A stretch of DNA of 49,789 nt from Solirubrobacterales bacterium 67-14 (GCA_001897355.1 MKST01000003.1:31099-80887); one strand, 5' to 3'. Positions 25,935 through 34,954 are shown, numbered from the stretch's first letter. The notes: generated from the letters alone by a model not told the origin. Made by a program: numbers and translations.

Positions 25935-26504
25935 TTACTGGAGGTCGCGCAGCTTGGCCCAGCGTGGATCCAGATTCTGGCCATGGTCGTGTGCGGCCGG
26001 GTCGGCCCCGTTCAGCGATTCGCCGCAGACCGGGCAAAGGCCGAGGCAGTCGGGCTGGCAGAGGATCTGCTCCGGCAGCGAAAGGATCAGCGCGTCATGG
26101 GTCCAAGCTGCCAGGTCGAGCGTGCCCTCCTCGACGTAAGGGCTGGTCAGTTCGGCCGCGCTCGACTCGTCTTCGTCATCGTCGTCCTCTTGGTGCCGGC
26201 TCGCGCCCTGGACCGGGATCGGCTCGACCGGCTGGTCCACCTCGCGCACGTCGACCGAGACCTGCGCGGTCGCGTCCTCGAGGCAGCGGAAGCAGGGGCC
26301 GCTCAGCCCGACCTCGAACCGGAGCCGCATCGCGTAGCCGGCGCTGGTCCGTGAGACGTCCAGGGAGAAGGAGGGTTCGGCCGGCACCGGCTCGTATTCC
26401 TGGCCGCCGAGCGTCACCTGGGCCGGGGTGACTTGGCCCTGGATCCGGGTGGCGTCACCGTAGGCCAGGCCGAGGGCATCGAGATCAACCTTTTCGATCA
26501 GCAT
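25935..26504 (-). CDS. DUF177 (YceD) family protein
   Basis: 189 residues from ATG 26504 (MLIEKVDLDALGLAYGDATR). DUF177 proteins lie upstream of rpmF in most bacteria and have been tied to 23S rRNA metabolism. The family core FRCLEDATAQVSVDVRE (one of four Cys), an acidic linker (QEDDDDEDESSAAE), DLAAWTHDALILSLPEQILC and the C-terminal GLCPVCGESLN segment are present; the Cys residues could bind zinc. It is divergent from the methyltransferase gene across about 36 bp. Exact biochemical role is not established. Confidence 0.9.
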   Translation of the reverse strand: MLIEKVDLDALGLAYGDATRIQGQVTPAQVTLGGQEYEPVPAEPSFSLDVSRTSAGYAMRLRFEVGLSGPCFRCLEDATAQVSVDVREVDQPVEPIPVQGASRHQEDDDDEDESSAAELTSPYVEEGTLDLAAWTHDALILSLPEQILCQPDCLGLCPVCGESLNGADPAAHDHGQNLDPRWAKLRDLQ

Positions 26505-26527
26505 TCCGTTCCAGCTTGACAGACGTT

Positions 26528-26533
26528 TACGAT
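26528..26533 (+). promoter_or_regulatory. -10 hexamer of the methyltransferase gene (leaderless type)
   Basis: TACGAT with a 7-nt spacer to ATG 26541. A TTGACA at 26516-26521 is too close to act as its -35. Confidence 0.45.
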
Positions 26534-26540
26534 GGCCAGA

Positions 26541-27080
26541 ATGACCAGCCCCGACGACTCCGGCTATCTCGACCTGGTTCGCGACCAGGTGCCGCTCTAC
26601 GACGCGCTGCAGGACGCCGCAGTGGCGGCGATCCCCTTCCAGCCGTCGACCGTGCTCGAGCTGGGAATCGGGACCGGCGAAACGGCCTCTCGCCTGCTCA
26701 GGCGCTTCCCCGCAGCGGAGATCACCGGCCTCGATTCGGACCCGGACATGCTGTTCAAGGCCCGTGAGGTCGTCCATGAGGTAAGCCTGGCCCGGATCGA
26801 GGATCCCCTGCCGGACGGTCCCTGGGATCTGGTCCTCTCGGTGCTCACCGTCCATCGGCTCACCGACGAGCAGAAGCAGTCACTCTTTCGCCGGGTCAGG
26901 GAGCAGTCGAAAGCCCTGGTCATCGGGGATTTCGTCTCCCTAGGGGGAGATCGCGGCAAGACTCAGGTTCCCGGCCAGGCCTACCCGGACACGGCCGAAG
27001 AACTCGCCGGATGGTGCGACGGCGAGATCGTCTGGAGCGAAGACGACCTGGTCGTAATCGTCGCCGATTACCGGGCTTAA
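26541..27080 (+). CDS. Class I SAM-dependent methyltransferase, small
   Basis: 179 residues from ATG 26541. Motif I LELGIGTGETA, the acidic end of beta-2 (GLDSDPDML) and the post-motif LVLSVLTVHRLTD identify the SAM-binding Rossmann fold. The substrate cannot be told; there is no C-terminal substrate domain. It interrupts the minus-strand DUF177-sepIVA order and faces the other way, so it looks like an insertion into the conserved block. ATG 26532 would add three residues, but TACGAT before 26541 favours the shorter form. Confidence 0.85.
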   Translation: MTSPDDSGYLDLVRDQVPLYDALQDAAVAAIPFQPSTVLELGIGTGETASRLLRRFPAAEITGLDSDPDMLFKAREVVHEVSLARIEDPLPDGPWDLVLSVLTVHRLTDEQKQSLFRRVREQSKALVIGDFVSLGGDRGKTQVPGQAYPDTAEELAGWCDGEIVWSEDDLVVIVADYRA

Positions 27081-27120
27081 CTGCAGTCGGCGAGCTTCGC
27101 TCCGCCTCCAAGTAGAACCC

Positions 27121-27155
27121 GCCGGCCCACAGAAACCAAGAATGGATGGGCCGGC
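27121..27155. terminator. Hairpin between convergent methyltransferase and sepIVA
   Basis: GCCGGCCCA (27121-27129) and TGGGCCGGC (27147-27155) are perfect complements with a 17-nt loop. It lies 41 bp past one stop and 33 bp past the other, so it may serve both genes. Confidence 0.5.
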
Positions 27156-27187
27156 TCCGCTCTCGGCGGCACCGACTCTCCGACTAC

Positions 27188-27658
27188 TTATTCCTCTATT
27201 TCTTCCAAAGGTTCGTCGCGGCCGGCGAGGCGGTCGCGGCCGCGCTGGACGGCGGCGGTGAACTTCTGGAGGTTGACCTCGAGCGTGTTGAGGATCTCGT
27301 CGGCGTAGTCTTCGGCGCCGAGGCGGATCTCCCGTTCGCGGGCCCTGGCGTCCTCGACGATCTCGTCGGCGGCGCGCTCGGCCTGCTTCGTGACTTCCTC
27401 GTCGGAAACCAACCGGGCCTGCTGTTCGCGGGCCTCGCGGACCACTCGCTCGGACTCGCGCTTCGCCTCTTCGAGCATCTCCTGACGCTCCTTGACGATC
27501 CAGCGGGCCTGCTTGATTTCCTCGGGGATCGTCGCCCGCATCTGGTCGAGCAGGTCGTAGATCTCCTCACGATCCACGCGCACCTGGTCGGTCAGCGGGA
27601 CCGGCCGGGCATTGTGGACGAGGTCATCGAGCTTGTCTATTAGAACGAGGACATCCAT
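27188..27658 (-). CDS. sepIVA: SepIVA-like coiled-coil (DivIVA-type) protein
   Basis: 156 residues: a short N-terminal segment (MDVLVLIDKLDDLVHNARPV) followed by a long charged coiled coil rich in Glu, Arg and Ala. The N-terminus and its place beside coaD, DUF177 and rnc match actinobacterial SepIVA, a DivIVA-domain protein needed for septation in mycobacteria. Often annotated only as an ATPase or hypothetical; I see no P-loop. TAGGGT is 11 nt upstream of ATG 27658. Confidence 0.8.
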   Translation of the reverse strand: MDVLVLIDKLDDLVHNARPVPLTDQVRVDREEIYDLLDQMRATIPEEIKQARWIVKERQEMLEEAKRESERVVREAREQQARLVSDEEVTKQAERAADEIVEDARAREREIRLGAEDYADEILNTLEVNLQKFTAAVQRGRDRLAGRDEPLEEIEE

Positions 27659-27716
27659 GTGTGGAGGGAACCCTATGCGTCTCGGTCGATTTGCGGGGGA
27701 TTTGTGGCCATGTGGT

Positions 27717-27738
27717 GAAGATTCTGCATGGAATCTTC
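27717..27738. terminator. Small A+T-rich hairpin between coaD and sepIVA
   Basis: GAAGATTC (27717-27724) pairs with GAATCTTC (27731-27738) around TGCATG. It lies in the 106-bp gap after coaD and could be a terminator or an operator-like palindrome. Confidence 0.35.
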
Positions 27739-27764
27739 CATTCCTCTAAGCGCCAACGATGACA

Positions 27765-28268
27765 CTAGCTGCGACCCAGTCTATCCGCCAGTGCGGCTGC
27801 CACTTCGGGCGGAACCAGATCGCTGACGTCACCGTTGAAAGTGGCCATTTCCTTGACCCCGGTCGAGGAGAGGAAACTGTAGTCGGGACGGGCAAAAACG
27901 TAGATGCTTTCGACCTCAGGGTCGAGCTTGTAGTTGAGCTGGGCCATCTCGTTCTCGTACTCGAAATCGGAGATCGCACGCAGCCCCTTGACGATTGCGG
28001 TGGCACCGTGCTCGCGGGCGAACTCGACCAGCAGCGTGTAGAAGGCCTGGACTTCGACGTTGCCGAGGTGCTCGGTCGCGCCTTCGATGAAGGCGATCCG
28101 TTCCTCCGCGGTGAAGAGGGTCTTCTTCTTGCGGATCGGCTGGTTGACGACGCCGACCACGACCCGGTCGAAGGTACGGGAGGCGCGAGTGATGATGTCT
28201 AGGTGGCCGTTGGTGACCGGGTCGTAGCTACCGGGACAGACGGCGACTTTCTCGGTGTTCTGGTTCAT
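27765..28268 (-). CDS. coaD: Phosphopantetheine adenylyltransferase
   Basis: 167 residues. It makes dephospho-CoA from 4'-phosphopantetheine and ATP. The nucleotidyltransferase motif GSYDPVTNGHLDI and the later FLSSTGVKEMATF block are intact. ATG 28268 overlaps the rsmD stop as ATGA. The rsmD-coaD order is conserved in actinobacteria and firmicutes. Confidence 0.97.
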   Translation of the reverse strand: MNQNTEKVAVCPGSYDPVTNGHLDIITRASRTFDRVVVGVVNQPIRKKKTLFTAEERIAFIEGATEHLGNVEVQAFYTLLVEFAREHGATAIVKGLRAISDFEYENEMAQLNYKLDPEVESIYVFARPDYSFLSSTGVKEMATFNGDVSDLVPPEVAAALADRLGRS

Positions 28269-28825
28269 TCAGGAGGTTTGTTGTCTTCGTTTGAGGGGGA
28301 CGGAACCCGGTGGAATGTAACCACCGTGCGTCCGTAGCGTCGCTCCCGCACGGTTTCCAGGGAGGGAAATTCCAGCGGCTCGCGCCGGTCCGATTCGGCG
28401 ATCACCCGGCCGCCGGGCGCCAAGACCCGGGCCAGCTCGCCGTCCAGACGCTCGGCGACCCTTTCGGCTTCGCGGTAGGGCGGGTCGAGGAAGACGAGGT
28501 CGAAGGCTCCCGCCGGTGCGCCCAGGATCCAGTCCGGGGCCTCGGCCCGGACCAGTTCGGCCTGCCCGGTGAGGCCGAGGTTGTGCACGTTGCCGAGGGC
28601 CGGCCGGGTGTCTCGGTCGACCAGGACGGCCGAGGCGGCCCCGCGGGAGAGCGACTCGATCCCGAGCGCCCCCGTCCCGCAGTAGAGGTCGGCCACGGCC
28701 ATCCCCTCGACGCTTCCGAGGGCCGAGAAGATCGCCTCCCGCACCCGTTCCGAGGTCGGCCGCACCTTCCAGCCTTTCGGAGCCAGGAGCTGACGGCCGC
28801 CGAACCGGCCGGCGATCACCCTCAT
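28265..28825 (-). CDS. rsmD: 16S rRNA (guanine-966-N2)-methyltransferase
   Basis: 186 residues. N-terminal RVIAGRFGGRQLLAPKG and RPTSERVREAIFSAL, SAM motif ADLYCGTGALGIESLSRGA and catalytic LVFLDPPY identify RsmD. It methylates G966 of 16S rRNA. It overlaps recG by 4 bp and coaD by 4 bp, giving tight coupling. Confidence 0.96.
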   Translation of the reverse strand: MRVIAGRFGGRQLLAPKGWKVRPTSERVREAIFSALGSVEGMAVADLYCGTGALGIESLSRGAASAVLVDRDTRPALGNVHNLGLTGQAELVRAEAPDWILGAPAGAFDLVFLDPPYREAERVAERLDGELARVLAPGGRVIAESDRREPLEFPSLETVRERRYGRTVVTFHRVPSPSNEDNKPPE

Positions 28826-31029
28826 GGCACCTCCTCAGCCTCGCCTGACGCGCGGTCGACGCGGACCGAGGCGCCGAGAATCTCCAGTTCCGGGTCATCC
28901 ATGGTCGAGAGATCCTGGCGGGCCGCCTCGAGCAGCTCGATGTCACGCGGCAGGGAAGCGACCCGAAAACGCGGCAGGCCATGCTGGCGGGTTCCGGCCA
29001 CCTCTCCCTCACCGCGCATTTCCAGGTCCAGCTCGGCCAATCGGAAACCGTCGCTGGTCGAGGCCATCGCGCCCAGCCTTCGGGCCGCCCGGGCGCCGGA
29101 GCTCTCACTGAACAGGAAGCAGGTGCCGCCGTGGGCACCCCGGCCGATCCGGCCGCGGAGCTGATGCAGCTGGGAGAGGCCGAAACGGTCGGCGCCCTCG
29201 ATCACCATGACGGTGGCGTTGGGCACGTCGATCCCGACCTCGATCACCGTGGTCGCGACCAGCACGTCGGTGCGGCCGTCGGCGAAGGCGGCCATCGCGA
29301 TCTCCTTCTGGGCCGGTTTCATCTGGCCGTGGAGCAGCCCTACCTCGTATCCGGCCAGCTCGTTGGCGGCCAGTCGTTCCGCCTCGGCGGCCGCGGACCG
29401 GCCCTCGACCAGGGGCGATTCCTCGACCAGCGGGCAGACCACGAAGGCCTGGCGGCCATGGTCCAGTTCGGCCGTGAGCCGTTCGAATGCCGCCGCCCGG
29501 CCGGCGTCCGAGACGACCTCGGTGACGACCGGGCTGCGGCCGGCCGGGAGTTCCTTCAGGGTGGTCACGTTTAGGTCACCGTATGCGGTCAGGGCGAGCG
29601 TGCGCGGGATCGGGGTGGCTGACATGTGGAGCAGATGGGTGGCCTGCCCGGCCGGCGCCTTGCCGTCCAGGGCGGCCCGCTGCCGCACCCCGAAGCGGTG
29701 TTCCTCATCGACCACGGCCAGCCCCAGGCGTTGGAACCGGACCGGTTCCTCCAGCAGCGCATGGGTTCCGACCAGGATCCCGACCTCGCCGGAGGCCAGC
29801 CGACAGAGCAGATCTTTTCGTTCCGCCGCCGAGGTCGAGCCGGTCAGCAGGGCGACCTCCACCCCGCTCCCTTCCAGCAGCCCGGTCAGGGTGGCGAAGT
29901 GTTGGGTGGCCAGCACCTCGGTCGGCGCCATCATCGCCGCCTGGGCGCCGCTGCCGACCGCCGCCAGCATCGCATGGACCGCGACCACGGTTTTGCCGGA
30001 GCCGACCTCACCCATCAGCAGCCGTCCCATCGGCTCGGTCGAAGCGATCTCGGCGCCGATCCGTTCGATCGCCTTGGCCTGGTCCCCGGTCATCTCGAAG
30101 GGCAGGCCCCGCCGCCAGGCGGCGGCCAGCCCGGCTCCCTGGTCCAGAGCCGGCGCCGGCCCGGCGCCGCGGCGGTGTCGCAGGCGCCGGTCCCTGATCA
30201 CCGCCTGGTTTTCGAGCAGTTCCTGATACGCGAGCCGCCGCAGCGCCTCGGCCGCCCTTTCCTCACCGGACGGGAAATGGGCTTCGCGAAACGAGGCGGT
30301 CAGGCCGGGCAGCCGTCGCCCGCGCAGCAGACGGGCAGGCAGCGGCTCCGGCAGCCCTGCGGCCAGCCGGCAGGCCTGGAAGGCCCAGCTTCGCCACCGA
30401 CCCGGCCCGATCTCGCCTCCGGCCGAGTGGGCTGCCCGGGGTGAATCGTCGGCCAGGCCCGGCGCCTGGGACTCCCGGGCCTGCCAGCGGATTCCCGCCC
30501 CGGATCCGGCTTCGGCCACCGGTCCCTGGGTGGGTTCCGCTGCAGACACGACGAACCCGCCCTTCTCGAGCCGACCTTCGAGGTACCAGTGGCTTTCCGC
30601 GGTCAGCTTGTCGGCCATCCAGGGCTGGTTGAACCAGATTGCCTTGCGCGCCCCGGAGTCGTCGGCGACCCGGGCCTCGACCAGGCTGAACTTGCGGCGA
30701 CGGGTGCGAACCTTGCGGGAGCGGATGATCCGGACCTCCACCCCGGTCGCCTCGCCCGGTTCTAGGTCGCCGAGCAGGCTGGTCCCGGGCCGCTGTCCGT
30801 AGGCCCGTGGCACCCGCCAGAGCAGGTCGCCGACCGTCTCCACCCCGGCCTCGGAGGCCTGCGCACCGAGCTTCGGCCCGACCCCGGCCAGCGTGGTCAA
30901 AGCCAAGTCGGGGATCCTCCGATCCGCCCAGTGGATGGCGGCGCACAGCAGTTCGTGCCGTTCGGGGCGGTCTTCGATTCCTCCGCCGAACCGGGGCGGC
31001 GGCAGGGCTGGCCCGGGGGCCGGCGTCAC
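28822..31029 (-). CDS. recG: ATP-dependent DNA helicase RecG
   Basis: 735 residues from GTG 31029, which overlaps the fakA stop as GTGA. RecG rescues stalled forks by branch migration. The N-terminal wedge domain begins LTTLAGVGPKLGAQ. The motor shows Walker A GEVGSGKT, SATPIPRTLALTAYGDL, TTVIEVGIDVPNA and QLRGRIGRG. Two oddities: motif II reads DEEHRFGV rather than the usual DEQHRFGV, and the wedge-motor linker, where a VYPLTEGL-like motif is expected, is replaced by a Gly/Ala/Ser-rich stretch near residues 165-205. Confidence 0.95.
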   Translation of the reverse strand: MTPAPGPALPPPRFGGGIEDRPERHELLCAAIHWADRRIPDLALTTLAGVGPKLGAQASEAGVETVGDLLWRVPRAYGQRPGTSLLGDLEPGEATGVEVRIIRSRKVRTRRRKFSLVEARVADDSGARKAIWFNQPWMADKLTAESHWYLEGRLEKGGFVVSAAEPTQGPVAEAGSGAGIRWQARESQAPGLADDSPRAAHSAGGEIGPGRWRSWAFQACRLAAGLPEPLPARLLRGRRLPGLTASFREAHFPSGEERAAEALRRLAYQELLENQAVIRDRRLRHRRGAGPAPALDQGAGLAAAWRRGLPFEMTGDQAKAIERIGAEIASTEPMGRLLMGEVGSGKTVVAVHAMLAAVGSGAQAAMMAPTEVLATQHFATLTGLLEGSGVEVALLTGSTSAAERKDLLCRLASGEVGILVGTHALLEEPVRFQRLGLAVVDEEHRFGVRQRAALDGKAPAGQATHLLHMSATPIPRTLALTAYGDLNVTTLKELPAGRSPVVTEVVSDAGRAAAFERLTAELDHGRQAFVVCPLVEESPLVEGRSAAAEAERLAANELAGYEVGLLHGQMKPAQKEIAMAAFADGRTDVLVATTVIEVGIDVPNATVMVIEGADRFGLSQLHQLRGRIGRGAHGGTCFLFSESSGARAARRLGAMASTSDGFRLAELDLEMRGEGEVAGTRQHGLPRFRVASLPRDIELLEAARQDLSTMDDPELEILGASVRVDRASGEAEEVP

Positions 31030-32663
31030 TGAGCGGCCAGCAGCCACCACCAGCTTGGCTGCCCGCCCTCGTGTAGTTCCAGTTCGACCCCGTTGGGGCT
31101 GTGGTCATCGATCTCGTCGAGCGGGATCGGTGCCCCGTCGCCGGCGATCACGGTGACCAGCTCGGCGTCCCCGGCCAATCGTTCGATCGTCGAGGCCAGG
31201 GCCGAACCGGCGCCGCCCCAGGCGACGATCTCGCCGTCGATGAAGCCGACCGCGTCACCGCGCCGGAACCGCCCTTGGGCGTCGTCGCGGGCGGCCGGCG
31301 CGATGCCGCCGACCGTGACGTCGGCCACCGCGCCCTTCAGTCGTTTGCGATTGGTGTCGAGGTCGGTCTCGCCGTTGAACTCGACCAGGGCGAGCAGTCC
31401 TTCCTGCTGGGTCCGGGTCGGCAGCACCTCGGCCCGCTTCTCGGACAGTTCGCAGGCCCGCTCGGCGGCCATGATCACATTCGACGAGTTAGGCAGGACC
31501 AGCACTTCCTCGACCGGGGCCGCCCGGATGCCGGCCAGGAGCTCGGCGGTCGAAGGGTTGAGGGTCTCGCCACCGGGCACGACGATCGCCCCCATCTCGG
31601 CGAAGAGCGACTCCAGCCCCGCCCCGCTGCCGACGGCGACCACCCCGGTCCGGTGGTCCGCGTTGACTCGGGCTTCCCGTTCGGCGATCTGCTTGCGCAT
31701 GTCGGCGACGTCGAGGTTGGTCACCTCGCCGACCCCGGCGAAGATGTCCATCGCGGCTTCGGGGTCGTCGGTGTGGACGTGGACCTTCAGGGTCGCTTCG
31801 TCACCCACCACCAGCACCGAATCACCGAGCTCCTCCAGCTTCGGGATGAACTGGCGGGACTCGAGCCCGGCCCCGGAGACGATGAAGTTGGTGCAGTACT
31901 GGAAGCGGCTGTCCTCGTGCTGGGGATGAGTGATCTGGGCGGCCGAGTGGTGCTGGATCTCGGGCAGGTCGGCATCCTCGCCCCGCAGCGCGGCCAGTAC
32001 CCCGGCCAGGATCAGGACGAGGCCGTAGCCGCCGGCGTCGACCACCCCGGACTGGGCCAGGACCTCGAGTTGCTCCGGGGTCCGTTCGACCGCGGCCTGG
32101 CCGTCGGCGATCGCCTGTTCGAGCACGTCGGCCAAGACCTGGTCCTGCTCGGCCGGCGATGCGTTCTGGGAAAGCCTCTGGCGTTCGGGCTCGATGTGGG
32201 CGAGCTGACGGGAAACCGAGTGGGCGATCTCGCGGAAGACGGTCAGCATCGTCCCCTCGGCCGGGTTCCGGACCGACGAGTAGGCGGCGTCGGCGGCCTT
32301 GGCGAAGGCGGAGGCGACCAGGACCGGGTCGACCAGCTCGCCCGGCCGGGAAGCGAGTTCCTCGGCGGCGCCGCGGACGATCTGGCTGAGGATCACGCCG
32401 CTGTTGCCACGAGCCCCCATCAGGGCGGCGCGGGCCAGGGCGGAGACCAGTTCGGTCCGGCCGATCTCGTCGAGCGACTGGCCGTTGTCGAGCCGGTCGA
32501 GCTCTTCCATCACCGCCTTCATGGTCATCGCCATGTTGTCCCCGGTGTCGCCGTCGGCAACGGGGAAAACGTTCAGGTCATTGACCTCCTGCCGACGCGC
32601 TTCAAGCGACCCGTAAGCAGCAGCAACGACCCGCTTGAATCTCTCGATACTCGGATCAGACAC
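31026..32663 (-). CDS. fakA: DAK2-domain fatty acid kinase FakA-like (YloV)
   Basis: 545 residues from GTG 32663 (MSDPSIERFKRVVAAAY). The N-terminal DAK2 nucleotide-binding domain has NVFPVADGDTGDNM and ARGNSGVILSQI; middle and C-terminal domains follow (YCTNFIVSG, VHVHTDDPEAAM, LPNSSNVIMAAERAC). FakA phosphorylates fatty acids held by FakB (DegV family); no fakB is in the window. Its place between rpmB and recG is conserved. TAGGCT lies 8 nt upstream. Confidence 0.9.
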   Translation of the reverse strand: MSDPSIERFKRVVAAAYGSLEARRQEVNDLNVFPVADGDTGDNMAMTMKAVMEELDRLDNGQSLDEIGRTELVSALARAALMGARGNSGVILSQIVRGAAEELASRPGELVDPVLVASAFAKAADAAYSSVRNPAEGTMLTVFREIAHSVSRQLAHIEPERQRLSQNASPAEQDQVLADVLEQAIADGQAAVERTPEQLEVLAQSGVVDAGGYGLVLILAGVLAALRGEDADLPEIQHHSAAQITHPQHEDSRFQYCTNFIVSGAGLESRQFIPKLEELGDSVLVVGDEATLKVHVHTDDPEAAMDIFAGVGEVTNLDVADMRKQIAEREARVNADHRTGVVAVGSGAGLESLFAEMGAIVVPGGETLNPSTAELLAGIRAAPVEEVLVLPNSSNVIMAAERACELSEKRAEVLPTRTQQEGLLALVEFNGETDLDTNRKRLKGAVADVTVGGIAPAARDDAQGRFRRGDAVGFIDGEIVAWGGAGSALASTIERLAGDAELVTVIAGDGAPIPLDEIDDHSPNGVELELHEGGQPSWWWLLAAQ

Positions 32664-32671
32664 GACGGATG

Positions 32672-32677
32672 AGCCTA
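32672..32677 (-). promoter_or_regulatory. -10 hexamer of fakA
   Basis: TAGGCT on the minus strand with an 8-nt spacer to GTG 32663. Confidence 0.4.
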
Positions 32678-32826
32678 CCGATCCGAACGGCGAAGCGGCA
32701 GCGGGTCGGATTTCCGGCATCGGCACCGGTTATCCGACCCACCGGCTTTCGGGACCGGTTCACGAGGCTGCTCAGGCTTGGGCGGGTGGATGTCAGGGGC
32801 CTCCAGGCGTTCGCTGCCGAGGAGAC

Positions 32827-32878
32827 AGGCCGGAAATGGCCGCGATAGTACGCGGGTACGTGAGCTGCCGTTTCCGGC
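32827..32878. terminator. Long hairpin in the rpmB-fakA spacer
   Basis: Arms 32827-32842 and 32863-32878 form 14 Watson-Crick pairs plus one G-T pair, with one mismatch; the inner loop holds a second short stem GTAC/GTAC. It lies about 48 nt past the rpmB stop in the 262-bp gap. I see nothing else in this gap besides the fakA -10 hexamer. It may be a terminator without U-tract or a structured RNA. Confidence 0.55.
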
Positions 32879-32925
32879 CGCCGACGAAGGCAGCGGAGGG
32901 CTGGTGGTTCCTGGCGCCGCCCGGG

Positions 32926-33117
32926 CTAAGCGGCTTTGGTGACTTTGTTCGCCTTGAGGCAGCGGGTGCAGATGAGGACGCGCTTCTTGGCGCCGTCTTC
33001 GAGGATGCGGACCTTCTGGAGGTTCGGGTCGAAGCGGCGCCGGGTGGCGACCATCGAGTGGCTTCGGGAGTTGCCGAAGCTGGGACCCTTACCGCAGTTG
33101 TGACATACGCGTGCCAT
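32926..33117 (-). CDS. rpmB: 50S ribosomal protein L28, zinc-binding type
   Basis: 63 residues from ATG 33117 ([15 protein letters not shown]). CHNC and CTRC make a zinc ribbon, so this is the C+ form; the middle [19 protein letters not shown] is typical L28. TAGGAT lies 10 nt upstream. It is separated from fakA by a hairpin-bearing spacer. Confidence 0.96.
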   Translation of the reverse strand: MARVCHNCGKGPSFGNSRSHSMVATRRRFDPNLQKVRILEDGAKKRVLICTRCLKANKVTKAA

Positions 33118-33127
33118 GGGACGGAGC

Positions 33128-33133
33128 ATCCTA
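33128..33133 (-). promoter_or_regulatory. -10 hexamer of rpmB
   Basis: TAGGAT on the minus strand with a 10-nt spacer to ATG 33117, as for rpsP and rpmF. Confidence 0.45.
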
Positions 33134-33139
33134 GCCGAT

Positions 33140-33177
33140 CCGGCCGGTTCGCGGCTTCCTCGCTGAACCGCGGCCGG
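33140..33177 (-). terminator. Hairpin between ribH and rpmB
   Basis: CCGGCC-GGTTC (33140-33150) pairs with GAACC-GC-GGCCGG (33165-33177) with a 2-nt bulge. It lies 13 nt past the ribH stop and may end the rib operon. Confidence 0.4.
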
Positions 33178-33189
33178 AAGGCGGCTTGA

Positions 33190-33645
33190 TCAGGCGGAAA
33201 GCTCCCGACGAATCTCGTTCATCCGCAGTACCGCGCGGGCCGCGTTGGCGCCGGAATCCCGCTTGCCGCCTCCCCCGGCCCGGGCCAGCGCCTGGTCCAT
33301 GTTGTCGACCGTGAGCACGCCGAATCCGCAGGGGACGCCGGTCTCGAGCTGGACGTTCTGGATGCCGCGGGCGGCTTCGTTGCAGACGAAGTCGTAGTGG
33401 TCGGTCTCACCGCGGATCACCGCGCCGAGGCAGGCGACGCCGTCGTAACGGCCCGAAACGGCGGCGTAATGGGCCGCGAGCGGGAGCTCGAAGGCGCCGG
33501 GCACCTCGTAGACGTCGATGTCGTCCTCGGTGATGCCGTCCTTGGCGAACTCTTCTTTCGCGCCCTGGACCAGCCGGTCGGCGAGGTCGCCGTAGAAATT
33601 GCCGACTGCGATGGCAAACCGGCTGGTGAAGTCCGGTTCAGGCAC
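33190..33645 (-). CDS. ribH: 6,7-dimethyl-8-ribityllumazine synthase
   Basis: 151 residues from GTG 33645. It condenses the RibA/RibD product with dihydroxybutanone phosphate. Family blocks: [44 protein letters not shown] and [17 protein letters not shown]. It is the last gene of ribD-ribE-ribBA-ribH, overlapping ribBA by 8 bp. Confidence 0.97.
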   Translation of the reverse strand: MPEPDFTSRFAIAVGNFYGDLADRLVQGAKEEFAKDGITEDDIDVYEVPGAFELPLAAHYAAVSGRYDGVACLGAVIRGETDHYDFVCNEAARGIQNVQLETGVPCGFGVLTVDNMDQALARAGGGGKRDSGANAARAVLRMNEIRRELSA

Positions 33646-34954
33646 GTTCGCCCTTCTCGCTGTCGTGGATCTGCTCGTCGAGGATCATCTCCTCGTCGAG
33701 GGCCAGGCCCTGGTGATGGAGGATGTGCCCCATCCGGTCCCGCTTGGTGCGCAGGTAACCCTCGTTGTGGGTGTTGGGCGGCGCCTCGATCTTGATCTGC
33801 TCGGTGACCTCCAGCCCGTGGCCTTCGAGGCCGATGATCTTCTTCGGGTTGTTGGTCAGGATCTTGATCTTGGTCAGGCCGAGGTCACGCAGGATCTGGG
33901 CGCCGATGCCGTAGTCGCGCAGGTCGGCGGGCAAGCCGAGCTTGAGGTTGGCGTCGACCGTGTCGAGGCCTTCTTCCTGGAGCTTGTAGGCGCGCAGCTT
34001 GTTCAGCAGCCCGATCCCGCGGCCTTCCTGGGAGAGGTAGAGCAGCACGCCGCGCCCTTCCTCCTCGATCATCGCCATCGCCGCGGCAAGCTGTTCGCCG
34101 CAGTCGCAGCGCATGCTGTGGAAGACATCACCGGTCAGGCATTCGGAGTGGACCCGGACCAGGGCCGGCTCACCGTTGTCGATCTCGCCCTTGACCATCG
34201 CGACGTGGTGCTTGTCGTCGACCAGGGAGCGGAAACCGACCGCCCGGAAATCACCGAAGCTGGTCGGCAGCGCGGTCGAGACGACCCGCTCGACCAGCTT
34301 CTCGTTCTCGCGCCGGTAGGCGATCAGGTCGGCGATGGTGACCATCTTCAGGCCATGCTTGGCGGCGTACCCGACCAGGTCGTCGATCCGGGCCATGGTG
34401 CCGTCCTCGTTCATCACCTCGCAGATCACGCCGGCCGGCGAGACCCCGGCCAGCCGGGCCAGGTCGACCGCGGCTTCGGTGTGGCCGGTGCGTTCGAGCA
34501 CTCCCCCGTCCTTCGCCTTCAGCGGGAAGACGTGGCCGGGCACGACGATGTCGCGCGGGGTCGCGTTCGGGTCGATCGCGGTCTGGACCGTGTGGGCACG
34601 GTCGTGGGCGGAGATCCCGGTGGTCACGCCTTCGGCCGCCTCGATCGAAACGGTGAAGGCCGTTTCCAGCGGCGCCTCGTTCTTCGCGGTCATCAACTTG
34701 AGGCCGAGCTGGTCGCAGCGCTGCGCGGTCAGCGACAGGCAGACCAGGCCGCGGGCTTCCTTAGCCATGAAGTTGATCGCCTCGGGAGTCGCGAACTGGG
34801 CGGCCATGACCAGGTCGCCCTCGTTTTCGCGGTCTTCGTCGTCGGCGACGATGACCATGCGGCCGGCCCGGATTTCCTCCAGGGCCTCTTCGATCGTCGC
34901 GAACGGACTTTCCTGTGCCGCGCTCACGCCGCCGTGCTCTTCTTCGGTTGCCAT
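33638..34954 (-). CDS. ribBA: Bifunctional DHBP synthase / GTP cyclohydrolase II
   Basis: 438 residues. RibB domain about 20-220 ([43 protein letters not shown]); RibA domain about 225-415 with zinc Cys in [20 protein letters not shown], then [17 protein letters not shown] and ILTNNPKK. It opens both arms of riboflavin synthesis, from GTP and from ribulose-5-phosphate. GGAAGGACC directly before ATG 34954 is a good Shine-Dalgarno. Ribulose-5-phosphate is also the substrate of Rpe at 39257-39970. Confidence 0.97.
   Translation of the reverse strand: MATEEEHGGVSAAQESPFATIEEALEEIRAGRMVIVADDEDRENEGDLVMAAQFATPEAINFMAKEARGLVCLSLTAQRCDQLGLKLMTAKNEAPLETAFTVSIEAAEGVTTGISAHDRAHTVQTAIDPNATPRDIVVPGHVFPLKAKDGGVLERTGHTEAAVDLARLAGVSPAGVICEVMNEDGTMARIDDLVGYAAKHGLKMVTIADLIAYRRENEKLVERVVSTALPTSFGDFRAVGFRSLVDDKHHVAMVKGEIDNGEPALVRVHSECLTGDVFHSMRCDCGEQLAAAMAMIEEEGRGVLLYLSQEGRGIGLLNKLRAYKLQEEGLDTVDANLKLGLPADLRDYGIGAQILRDLGLTKIKILTNNPKKIIGLEGHGLEVTEQIKIEAPPNTHNEGYLRTKRDRMGHILHHQGLALDEEMILDEQIHDSEKGERA

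Noticed and set aside
26516..26521. TTGACA as the -35 box for the methyltransferase gene
   Set aside because: It is only 6 bp before the TACGAT hexamer and no -10 lies at the usual 16-18 bp.
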